DNA from: Volutella citrinella
Lineage: Eukaryota; Ascomycota; Sordariomycetes; Hypocreales; Nectriaceae
Length of the DNA: 64,000 nt
Direction: 5' to 3'
NCBI GenBank assembly: GCA_034401135.1
Contig: JAWZSP010000006.1
Location: 558,001-622,000, forward strand
Positions 35,663 through 45,576 of this stretch are shown piece by piece. How positions within the stretch are numbered: position 1 is the first letter of the stretch; each line of letters starts with the position of its first letter. Made by a program: the position numbers and the translations under genes. The notes under the pieces were generated by a model, which saw only the letters and a list, made by a program, of their open reading frames with translations, was not told where the DNA came from and did no database searches.

Positions 35663-37967
35663 TCAAAGCAACGACAGCGCGGCCCCAACAACCATCGTCA
35701 ACAGAACCAGGCTCGGCAACTTCTCACCACTGGCAGAAGACTTCTTGTCATCGCCTGACTGACCCGAAGAGCCGTTACCAGAACCGTTGTCCTTGGACTC
35801 CTTCGATGGAAGCGGCGCAGGCGGCTTGCCCTTCGGCTCAACGACAGCAAAGTTTTCCACCACCGCAGACCCATCCGCCAAAGCCATGAGCTGCTCCCCA
35901 GTGCAGGTAATACCGGCCTGAAACACGAAGCAAGTGTTGTTCTGGGGCTGTGGGACCTTGCTCTTCACATCGTACACCTGCTTGGGTCCGTTGCTGGAGT
36001 ACCCGCTGTCCTTTGTGAGATCAACCTTGCCCGTGGCCACATCTTGCCTGAACATTGCGCGCTCAAACACCCTCGACATGGTTTCTGGCTGGTAGCCCGC
36101 CACACCGTGGCCGGCTTGGTGGATTCGGGAGAAGGAAAGACGGCCGTGCTCTCGGACAAAGCCGCCTTGGTAGGAGCTGTTCGTCTGGATTGCTTCGTAG
36201 CCGGCCTCGCGAAACTTGTCGGCCTCGTCAAACTTCAAGGCCAGTGAGATAGACTCGCCTCCGTACCCTGATATCAGTGTCAGAAGTTACTCTCAATCAT
36301 CAAAGTTTCCGCAGACTCACAACTGCATCGGTAATCCCGGTCTCCATTGGCCAAGACCACATTGACGCCTCCTGCCATGACCTTCTCCACGGACTTGATG
36401 CTCCTCCTCATGGCATCGCCAACGCCAAAGAAGAATGCCTCCACAGTCTTTTGGGAGCTGTGGGTGAAGTTGCTCCGGACTCCCAGCTCTTGTTGAACCC
36501 ACTTGGTGTTGAAGAAGGCATCCTGGTACGGGGGAGGCATGACGGTCAAGTTGGAGATGGTGACATCAAAGCCGGATCGCTTTACGCGTGGTTAGAAACA
36601 GACTGGTCAGAGGATGGGTAGTTTCTTACATCGGAGAAAGCAGCATAAGCGCCCTGTCCCTTGTTGAGGCACACGTCCGTTGCAGCCACGCATGCCTGGT
36701 TCACCGTCTGGTTATTGCCGAAGCCCTGAGGGTCTCCCTCTTCAGCCAAAGCACGACACTTGTCGATGAGGCCATAGCATCCCGTGTCCGTATTCGTCAT
36801 GGTTTCCATGACCATTTGGTAGACAGTTTCATTGTACACCTCAAGCCCGAATGTATTGTTGTATGCAAATGTGGGGAATCCAGTGGCCATGACGCGAGCG
36901 TCGATCAGCGCATCTACCAGACCCAGAGTCGCCAAGTTGAAGGTTGTGGCGTTGGGAAGAGCAGCGCCCTTGTTATTCTTAATCTTGTCGTTTTGGTCCA
37001 GGAAGTACTCGAAGGTGGCAGGGCCGTACAACCCACCGTACTATTGCATGTCAGAAAAGCAGGCTGTCATAGGGATGGAGATCACCTACCGATTGTGCCC
37101 AAAGGGAAACCTTGTCGTTCTTCGTGCGTCGCTCTGGGAATCTAGGTCCGGTTAAATCTCAATATGCACACAGTTCTTTCGGGCACTCACTCATTGAACC
37201 AGACCTGCGAAAACGCCCACAGGGTTCGTGCCGCGGTCATTGTGTTGTTCGGAATGGTGGATGGGTTTCTCGGGTCCATGGTGGTTTGGCGCGTGGTAAC
37301 ATTCAACTCTGGAGAAGCTCCAGCATCTTGAGCGTCATGGAATGTTTCGGTGAGGAAGTCCATGGAACCGTTCTTGAGGGAGGTGTAGGAGAATCCAGTG
37401 TGCACGGGCTGATCGATGTACAGCATGTTGACTCGGTTGTTCCAAGAGAACTCATTGAGCGTCGTAGAATTCGAATCGGAGTTAAAGAAGCATGGGAAGT
37501 CCGAAACACCGTCGAATGATGTCGCACCAGGCCCGCCCCCTAGGTAGAATGAAGTTGGCGCATTTTGGGGGTCCTTTCGAGCCTCTAAATGGTATGGGCA
37601 TCAGATACAATCCAACAGCATACTAATAGGTACCAATAGAGCACATACCAAAGTACCAGAAGAAGAGGTTCGCCGCCTGGCTGTCATCCCAGCCTTTGGC
37701 GTCTGGAAGTAGGTCCTTGGGCAGCGTGACGTAGCCAGAATACGAGTTGACGCCCTGTGTCGTTTCACAGAGGCTTGTCTAGGGTTCACAATGTTGTTAG
37801 CTTGCAAACGAGATGGTGGCTCTCGATTGTTTTACCTTTTTGAAGGAGATCTCAGCACCCTTGAACAACTTGGACAGGACGACCTTCACGTCTGTAGGGG
37901 CTTGGACCAATTCTTGGGCAGCAGCAAGGCTGCCCAACAGAGAAAGGAGAGGAAGAGAGACGCGCAT
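35663..37967 (-). CDS. GPI-type serine carboxypeptidase (S10)
   Basis: Secreted protease that removes C-terminal residues. 660 aa in seven exons: 37967-37836, 37778-37649, 37584-37191, 37141-37090, 37040-36630, 36579-36321 and 36267-35663. The signal peptide ends SLAAA. The oxyanion loop is FYLGGGPGATS, the catalytic Ser236 is in WAQSYGGLYG, Asp is in NGDRDYRC, and His is in HQAGHGV. The usual GESY Glu is Gln here. The Ser codon is the last codon of exon 4, so the active-site motif is split by an intron. Many N-glycosylation sites are present. A Ser/Gly/Lys-rich stalk and a hydrophobic tail suggest a GPI anchor. Confidence 0.88.
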
Positions 37968-38044
37968 TGCTGTGGATGACGATGCTTTGGAGGGTGGAAG
38001 GTCTTGGATTGAGTGACGACCTTTCGGTGGACGATGCGACGCAT

Positions 38045-38050
38045 CTTATA
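38045..38050 (-). promoter_or_regulatory. TATA-like box of the carboxypeptidase gene
   Basis: TATAAG on the minus strand, 78 bp before the ATG at 37967. Confidence 0.45.
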
Positions 38051-38700
38051 GCTGGTGCCGTTTCTGAAGAAGATAACTTTTGGGCATGATTTGCTTCTCA
38101 AACATCGGGAATTGGCGTATCAGAGTCAGAGGTCCGGCAACTGCCTCATCAGCCCTACCCTCCTCGCCTCCACACTGGCCATGGCCTCAGCTGTGCCTCA
38201 TTTATTTCCGGTTGGTGATGATGAATCTCGTCGGTGGGTTGCGGCCATAGCCAATCATCGAGCCGGGTGCCGCGAGCTGGCCAATGAGCTCTCGAGTCAT
38301 CGCCCCGGGAGTGTGGAGGCGGAGCTGACCAAAGGATCGGCTCCCTGGCCTAGTTTTGCGAGCCCGCCAATCAGAGGGCAGTGTCGTCGTCAGTGAACGT
38401 GGCCAACATGGAATGGATTGCCGTTGATGCGCAACGCAATTACCGGCTTTGAGCCCTACGCCGTCAGCAAAACCAGCCGCTGTTTGACCCATCCTTGCCC
38501 TGCATGCCCAGTACAACCTTAAAAAGGGTCAGATCTTGGTCGGGATGATGTATTCGCTCAGCCGTCACCTGCTCCATTTGTCCATTTGTCCATCCCAGTA
38601 TAGAAAATGATCTCCAGCCAAATTCGCCTTGTTCCCTGGAATCCCATCGTCTTGGGTAAAAATAACCATCCATTGGCTGCTCCAAGAATACCCGAACCCG
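38051..38700. other. Intergenic region
   Basis: About 650 bp. A frame at 38464-38685 continues from the short Zn2Cys6 gene in another phase but has no regulator motif, so I do not add it. Confidence 0.4.
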
Positions 38701-39258
38701 TCAGATGCCCTGTAGCAGGTCGAATGGGGGATTCGAATCCGCCTTCTTTTCAGGTTCCTGGACCAGCATCTCATGTACGCCATGGTCTCGGAACCCGAAG
38801 ACCATGGCAATAATATTCTGGTCCAAGGCCCCCATCAGCAGCGCCGTGTCGCTAAAAGGCTCGGACGAGGGTTTATACTGCTGGAGAACATATGAAGCGT
38901 CGGCCTCGTCCGGGGTATTCATGGTATTTCCATCGCTGTCGTACATCTCTATTTGCTGGCAATGTGTCGTGGTCGGAGTTTGGCGCACCGGATCGTAGAT
39001 CTTGGTGTTCGCAGGCTGGCTCTCGATTGGGTGGGCCCGCCGCCTTGGTTTGCTGTAGCATTGGATCTTGTCGGTGATGCAATTGGAGCAAGGGTTTGGG
39101 TGTGACTTGTCCAGGTCGCATCGTACCTTGCGGGCTCGGCACGACAAGCATGCCCGCCGCGCTCGGGTCCTCGCTGGTCTTGTGGTCGAGAAGAAGCCCT
39201 TGGGGCCGCGGTGAAACACCATTGGCTGGCCGTCGGCCCTGCTAGTTTCCTTCATCAT
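38701..39258 (-). CDS. Short Zn2Cys6 protein without fungal transcription-factor domain
   Basis: 185 aa, single exon. The zinc cluster is CLSCRARKVRC followed by a nine-residue linker and CSNCITDKIQC, which has the six cysteines needed to bind two Zn and contact DNA. The linker is longer than the common five or six. Basic residues follow the cluster. The rest is acidic and low in complexity, and the usual middle homology region is absent, so the gene is either a short regulator or a truncated one. No adjacent frame restores a longer protein. It is divergent from the 12-cysteine secreted protein, 1.1 kb away, and could regulate it. Confidence 0.65.
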   Translation of the reverse strand: MMKETSRADGQPMVFHRGPKGFFSTTRPARTRARRACLSCRARKVRCDLDKSHPNPCSNCITDKIQCYSKPRRRAHPIESQPANTKIYDPVRQTPTTTHCQQIEMYDSDGNTMNTPDEADASYVLQQYKPSSEPFSDTALLMGALDQNIIAMVFGFRDHGVHEMLVQEPEKKADSNPPFDLLQGI

Positions 39259-40387
39259 GTGTAAATGGCGACGGGATAGATACGCTGTTGGTAGAAAGGC
39301 GTGGGTTGAATGAAGTGTTGGATGTTGCCAGAGGCTGGATGAAAATCAGGGCACTGGAGCAGCAGTCTGGGGAAATATGTACTAACTCGGCATTCAAAAT
39401 GATGGGCTGCTCCACAACTACCCCGCATGGTCTCGCTGAAAGGCTCCCTCCGTGCCATTCTTCTCATGATGCTCTGTTTTGGGAATCATGATACCCACTT
39501 CGACTTACCATGATTCCAACAGCTCACGGCCCAACTTTAAGTGGTCTGCTAACCCGACGACGATGTCTAGGAGCAATAAGAAAGAATATTTGGACAATTG
39601 ATCAAGGCCGACTCCGGCTATCCTGCTGAAATTGTGGTATAGCCGCAGCCACAATATCTGCCATTGCCCCTGCGCTAGCTTGCATCGTAGCCGCCGCCAC
39701 ACCCTCGCCAAGCCGAAGCCACAGATGGCGGCGTCCGGGCACCCCTGATGCAGTGAATTTCAAGGAGGGAAGCCATCTAGTAAATTCCAGCTGGAAGATT
39801 CTAGGCTGGTAGAAGCATCCAAGTCCTTGGCCTAATTCATTGTAGAATCTGGCGAGTCACGTGGCCTTGAAGATGCAACATCCTTGACTCACATGCCTAA
39901 GGTAGAGAGGAGAGCACTTACTCGCCAGCTCCAGTCAGCAGATGAATCCTTCGGCTGATGCAATGCCTGGTTATTTTTCTGTACAGTAGTCTCAGCAAGT
40001 AATGCAGGAATGACTCGCGCCTATCCTGCGCCAGTCACATCTTGGGGAGAATGGCGGTGAAACCCTGTGGATGCGTGTTGTCTAACCTGCTACCCTCGCA
40101 CGGGTGAAGATTGGCTTTGTGTGAGACTATGACAAGCAATAGCCAGCAAGTGAGACAATCCTGCAAATCTCTGCACCATAGAGCCCGTTGTGGATGGCTG
40201 TACAGCAGAGACATTGGTGCTCAGACGCTGCAGCTTCGGCAGCTGTACGGCCGGCCCATCGGCCATACCCCAAGTCTATAAGAGGATGGCAGACACCCCT
40301 CAAAACCGCCAGCTCTGTATTCTTTCATCAATCTTGCACTTATATCCAGGCCGTAACCTGCCTGGGACATTCACAGCCAACTCCAAC
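39259..40387. other. Divergent intergenic region, Zn2Cys6 and secreted peptide genes
   Basis: About 1.1 kb with two promoters. No gene is seen; a TATA-like box of the secreted peptide is listed separately. Confidence 0.45.
40277..40282 (+). promoter_or_regulatory. TATA-like box of the 12-cysteine peptide gene
   Basis: TATAAG on the plus strand, 106 bp before the ATG at 40388. Confidence 0.45.
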
Positions 40388-40711
40388 ATGAAGCTCACCA
40401 GCGCCATCATCCTAGCCTTCGGCGCTGCGACCGCCCTCTCCGCAAGTACCGACAACGTCCCAGAACTCTTCAAGCGGAAGCCCTGCAAGACCCTAGAGGC
40501 CGCCCGCGGCTGCGGAAAGAAAGGTTGCTGGGAGAAGTGCGGCCAGCAGAACTCTGGCCAGTGGTGCTGGCTCGCTGGCGACGGCGGCAACGGGGAGTGG
40601 ACAAAGTGCAGTACCGACGCCGACTGCAAGCCGGAGACTCTGAAGAAGAAGTATGGCAAGGTCGGCTGTGGAATTGGCAAAGGATGTAAAATGTGCGGCT
40701 GTGGTTGTTAG
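40388..40711 (+). CDS. Secreted 12-cysteine peptide with Kex2-like site
   Basis: 107 aa, single exon. The signal peptide covers residues 1 to about 19, and a short pro-region ends in LFKR, a Kex2-type site. The mature chain of about 78 aa has 12 cysteines and many Lys and Gly residues: KPCKTL, RGCGKKGCWEKCG, GQWCWLAG, TKCSTDADC, then a dense CGIGKGCKMCGCGC tail. Up to six disulfides are possible. The start chosen is the second in-frame Met; the first at 40190 would put about 66 residues before the signal peptide. The build fits secreted cysteine-rich or antimicrobial-type peptides. No function is assigned. Confidence 0.78.
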   Translation: MKLTSAIILAFGAATALSASTDNVPELFKRKPCKTLEAARGCGKKGCWEKCGQQNSGQWCWLAGDGGNGEWTKCSTDADCKPETLKKKYGKVGCGIGKGCKMCGCGC

Positions 40712-40911
40712 ATGGTCAATATGGAACACATCGGACTGAGGTAGCTGGCGAGGGTCATCGGTCGTGTACCACTGTTGCGATGCTGGGAACCTCTAGTGTT
40801 GGTAGCGAATAGTGCAACGTCTGTCATTCAATCTTCAGCCCCCCGCCTTGTGTTTTACAAACGCCATTGCCAAAGGTGATGAACAAATTCCTCCAGCCCA
40901 CACTCATCACG

Positions 40912-43393
40912 TTATAATGTTGCTGTGCGAACACTCCAATCCGGCCTAGTAGTGCTCCGAGCGGTTTGTCTATGCTTCATCCCACTGAAGCTCTGCCTGG
41001 ATGCTCTCAAACCTGCCTTGAGATGGAGTCTAGAGCCCCCCGTCAGTGGATTCAACAGTTCTTTGGCCGGCTTGCACAGTCTGAGAGAGGCCAGCAACTT
41101 GTCCTGCAAAGACCCAGGAGTGAGCAGACAGCAATACACGCCCTTTGCAAATTCACCATCAACCACGGAGTAATCGACCCCATGCGGGTTAATTTTGAGT
41201 CTGTCTCCTGCAGCTGCCAGCTTCCCTAGGTCGAGTGTCGTCTCAAACACCGAGTAGCGTGCGTCATCGGAGCACGTGGAAGTAGATTGATCCCGCGAAT
41301 TGTATTCCAAGCACACGTCGTTGATCACGGCATATGTCGCTGTCAGATACGAGTCTTTCAACAGGCAGGCCCAGCTGTTCTCCCGAGTCCTCATGACTGA
41401 CACAGCCTCACGGTACTCGTGGAGGAAGGCGACTTCGAGGCCTGATTCTCCACAACCGGTACCGTGTAAGACGTCTAGGACGGAGGAGACGAGCTGTCCT
41501 ACCAGCGGACGCTTATCAGCGTGGCTTTTCCAAAAATCAAAGACTGGTTCTGGGAACGGATCACGGAGGGCTTCGATGAATTTGGGTCCCCAAGAAGTGT
41601 GCTCCCAGCCTGGAATCTGACGCTCAAGCAGTGTTCGGACAGGCGACATCAGGAGTATCCGTTTCAGAGGCACCCGCCTGGCATTGCCGGTGCAGTGGCT
41701 GACCTCAACGCCGTAGTGATTATTCAGAATGCCAGGGTTGGCGCGTTCGGGACAAGAGCTCCATTTCAGCCAGGCGCTCTCCTTGACTGTAATCTCGGGC
41801 ACGCGTTTGGATTGCCCCTGGATCTGGACGGCGACGACCTTTGGCGCAGCTATTTGTAACGCTACCGCCACACTGTCGAATCTCCACGTCGATGGTTTTG
41901 TGCCTACTTCTCGGAGAACATCGTCATGGTTCATCTCGTAGTCATAGAGGCTGAAAGTGCAGACAGGGTTCTCAATCAACTCAGCTCCGATGAGCAGCGT
42001 GTCAGTGGTTCCTATGGTGGCAACTTGGTTTTCTCCCGCTGAAGATTGGCGGCTGTTCTGGATCTCCCCCCAGCTATACCAGTGGCAAGGTACGATGCCA
42101 GAGGTTGTGCTGCCGGAATTGTCATCGATGCGCCGGATGCAGCCTTTGGAGACGTTGAACTGTGTGATGCGATCAGATTGCTCTGGCGAGGCTCCGTGAC
42201 TCATCACCGCATACATGGGACCCCATATGTCTGCAAGAGCGTCGCTTGTTGTCAGAATTGACAATTTCGATTTAGCAAGGGAGCGACGGGAGTCTTGTTT
42301 GCCACCGAAGAGTTCAAACACCCAGACAGCACGAGTGTCCATGAATCCATGGAGGCAAGCCAGAGGGCGAAGGCTGCATTCAAAACCAAGCCCGTCGTAT
42401 TCGCGGAAAGTCACTCGTTGGATGTCTTGCCAGAAATACTCCTTGTCAAACCTGGCAGCGTGCGAACCGACATAGGACACAAGTCCCAAGTCCAACAGGA
42501 ACGAAACAGTCTGACATGCTTCAAACGGACTCTCTTGTCCAAAAGTCTGTCCGAAGAGGTGGTAGACAGGGTCCAGGGCCAGCTTCACGAGGCTGCCAAT
42601 GGCCTCTTCACTCTGTGCTTGCGAGTTGAGGGCTTCTCGGAGTCTCGCCTGCGCCGTAGAGAGTACGTCGATATTGATCTTAACAATCTCGGCTGCATTG
42701 TGCTCTGGCCTGAGCAAGAGGATGCTGAAGAAGTCGGACGAAAACCCTGCTTCTTGCAGCAGCAGAAATTGCGCAATGACCGAGTCGATGATGGAGCATG
42801 ATCTGCGAAGTCCTGCGATAGCTGTGGCCTTGCTGGCAAACCATGGCTCGCTCGAGCCCACAGTATCGTCAAACCGGACGCCCGTGTAGCACCCCGCCTG
42901 CTTGTAAAGAAACGAAGACGTCACGACACGCTTCTCATGGGACTCCATCGCGGCTGAGTGGGCCTGGGGATCGACAATGTGCGTGTCGGCATCAAAGTCC
43001 ATGTCGCTTGCCAAGTTGCGCCATTTTTCGACAATGTCGTCTGCTTTATCACCTGCAAAGCCTAGGTACTCGGCTGGTATTCGGCTTTCTCGTGGCCGGG
43101 CCAGACGAAGGATGAGGTGGATGGTCGCGCCATCGCGCATGTTATTATCAGACAGCCTTGACTCATCGCGGATAGCTTTGCCGTCATACACAAACGCTTG
43201 TTGTTCGATATCTATCCCGGTTTCGGCCTGCACCTGTGCTTTTAGGGAATAGACGGTATCTGATGGGTTGACCTCCAGGACCGTGGAGGTGCCAGTGACT
43301 ATTGGCAGCGTATGATAAGCCTCTGTCCACGACTTGACAATGTTACGAGGCGTGGAGAAACTTAGACTTACGGGTTCTGACAGTGACTCTCAT
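40912..43393 (-). CDS. Large protein with N-terminal ubiquitin-like domain
   Basis: 802 aa. A 22-nt first exon, 43393-43372, is joined across a 73-bp intron to 43298-40912. Only this splice gives MRVTVRTLTGTSTVLEVN, which lines up with the start of ubiquitin, followed by PSDTVYSLKAQVQ and LSDNNMRDGATIHLILRL at about residues 20-75. The ubiquitin-type Gly-Gly end is absent, so it is a built-in domain and not a conjugated tag. The remaining 725 residues are soluble, without a known motif: no protease, ligase, nucleotide-binding or transmembrane signal is seen. Ubl domains usually dock proteasomes or ubiquitin-pathway partners; that is the only hint of a role. Confidence 0.75.
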
Positions 43394-44722
43394 TGTCTGT
43401 GGGTGAACGGAATGCAGCGAAATGATGCCAGCGCAGAATTGAGATTGAGGCTCACTTCTCCGTTCCCGCGCGGACAAGACTCAGCCGCGTCAGGTGAGCT
43501 GCATGTCAGGTGAACAGGGTTGAGCCACATCTGCAAGGCTACCGAGGCGCTAGACAGAGCGCCCCATGGTTGATCGAAATAAATATGGTGTGCGCCTTGA
43601 CTTTCAATAGCTTGAAGAATCAGCCAGCCACTTGCACCACGACAGAGGCCGGAAATTGGCAACGGCAAGCTTCCGCGGGAACAACTTCGTGAGAATTCGG
43701 CACATTCGACGTCACTCTCCATGCTGGCTTGCGCGGGGGCACACCCAAAAGGTGGTTCAAACTGCTATAGGGTACGTCTAGGCGCAATGCCTCTCACGAG
43801 AATAGCAAGTAAAGCAATGTGGATTCCGCTTTTCAGCTAGGTGGGGTAGGTAGAAAGCTTGGTATTCCCAATGGACTGCACTTGAACACATTGGAGAAAG
43901 CAGTGGGGTTGTCAGACCGGTGGACAATTTAAGCAATGCCAATATGTGCCAAGAGAGGCTTGCACTTAGCTTGACAACCCCGCTCTTGAGTCATCTTGGC
44001 GGATCTCCAACGACCATTACAAGCTGATTGATGAGGAAAGTACGTCAGGGATGGGCTTGATAAACGTGACAGCAGGTGAATGCGCCACTTACGGAGTACA
44101 GGATTCAGTTGGCTGGTTCGCTGCCAGAGACTCATGTTATGCGTTCCGAAGGATTGTCACTGTCCCAGCTTTATTGGGCCCCTCATGCCATTTTAAAAAA
44201 GCAAATCGTTTGCTGCTGCGCCAAACTTTTTTCTTGCGACATCAGCATTACGAGTGCCCGCCCGTGATAATTTCTTAAGCCTGTTTATGTATGAAAACGG
44301 CTCGTCGTAAGCACCAACTCTGCGGATCTTGTCTCGGCTAAGCAGGACCTGAAACAGCCCCGCAGAGAAGTCCGAGCCTGTTCGGAAAGGAATTCCCTGT
44401 AAAACGTCGGGAGCTGATTAAACTTGAGTCGATTGGGCATTAATTATTTCACTGCTTGATGGACAAATTGGTTTGTTCTGAAGGCCTGTCGCAGTCCTTC
44501 TGTCTTGCACACCACCACTGACGGGGAGTCGGTGCGCCAAGCCGCCGGTAATGGTCCAGGGTGCCCATCGTAACCCACCATAAGCTCGCTTTTGCTTCGC
44601 TGATTTGCTCAGGTTTGCGCAAGTTTCAGTGCCATGCACGTCCGGATTCAGATTGACAGATGGCAGCGGAGAAATATCGAGTCTATTATCCATTACCCTT
44701 GCCATGCATCGTGAATCCGTGA
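43394..44722. other. 1.3-kb intergenic region, promoter sides of two genes
   Basis: Divergent spacer between the Ubl protein and the secreted DJ-1 gene. Short frames only, with no motif or repeat. Confidence 0.4.
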
Positions 44723-44730
44723 TATATAAA
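44723..44730 (+). promoter_or_regulatory. TATA box of the secreted DJ-1/PfpI gene
   Basis: TATATAAA 76 bp before the ATG at 44806. Confidence 0.55.
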
Positions 44731-44805
44731 CTGTATGGTCCTTTGGTCTCCCATTGCCTCGTTTCCTGGATAGACTACAGAACATTGAACCAATTCCGAG
44801 TCATC

Positions 44806-45576
44806 ATGCGCTTCTCCAGCTGTAGCCTCGTCTCCCTCCTGGCGGCCGCCGCGCTTGCCGTGCCTACCAACGGCACCGTGCCCGGCAATGGAACTGCACC
44901 CACCAAGTTCGGCATGGTGTTGTTCCCAGCCTTCCAGGCGCTAGACGTCTTCGGCCCCCTGGACATGCTCAACCTCTTGTCCCTGACCCAACACATGAGC
45001 CTCTCCCTCATCGCGCAAACATTGGACCCCGTCACCAGCAAGTCTCGGAACCACAACGTTGCCAAGTCCGACTTTGGCGAGTCCATTGTGCCTACACACA
45101 CCTTTGCCGATCCCCCCAAGGACCTGGAAGTGCTCTTTGTCCCAGGCGGTCTCGGCACGCGGGCCATCAAGTCGCCAAACGAAGAACTCCGCCTCCAGGA
45201 GCTCATCGAATACCTGCGCACCGTGTACCCGTCACTCAAGTACCTCATCTCTGTGTGCACCGGCGCCCAGCTCGTGGCCACGGCCGGATTGTTGGATGGC
45301 CGCAAGGCTACCACGAACAAGAAGTCATTCAAGACCACGACTACGGCAGGCCCCAAGACCTACTGGGTTGCCAAAGCACGCTGGGTCAAGGATGGGAACA
45401 TCTATACTTCTAGCGGCATCTCGGCGGGCATTGATGCCACCCTGCAGTTTGTTGAGGATATCTGGGGCAAGACGCAGGCGAACAGTTTGGCTCGCGACCT
45501 GGAGCATGTGCGCACATCTGATCCGAATGACGATCCGTTTGCGGATGGACTGGTCGACATTCCGCCCTTGGAGTAA
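44806..45576 (+). CDS. Secreted DJ-1/PfpI family protein
   Basis: 256 aa, single exon. The signal peptide (MRFSSCSLVSLLAAAALAVP) is followed by an N-glycosylated Thr/Gly segment and then the DJ-1/PfpI fold: FGMVLFPAFQALDVFGPLD, VLFVPGGLG, and the elbow YLISVCTGAQLVATAG with Cys151 and GLLDGRKATTNK after it, much like isonitrile hydratase-type members. The secretion signal is unusual for this family, whose members are mostly intracellular. The window carries a second, cytosolic member at 25008. The substrate is not known. Confidence 0.85.
   Translation: MRFSSCSLVSLLAAAALAVPTNGTVPGNGTAPTKFGMVLFPAFQALDVFGPLDMLNLLSLTQHMSLSLIAQTLDPVTSKSRNHNVAKSDFGESIVPTHTFADPPKDLEVLFVPGGLGTRAIKSPNEELRLQELIEYLRTVYPSLKYLISVCTGAQLVATAGLLDGRKATTNKKSFKTTTTAGPKTYWVAKARWVKDGNIYTSSGISAGIDATLQFVEDIWGKTQANSLARDLEHVRTSDPNDDPFADGLVDIPPLE

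Noticed and set aside
38464..38685. Frame following the short Zn2Cys6 gene as a possible second exon
   Set aside because: No splice pair keeps phase with a credible protein, and no transcription-factor motif is present.
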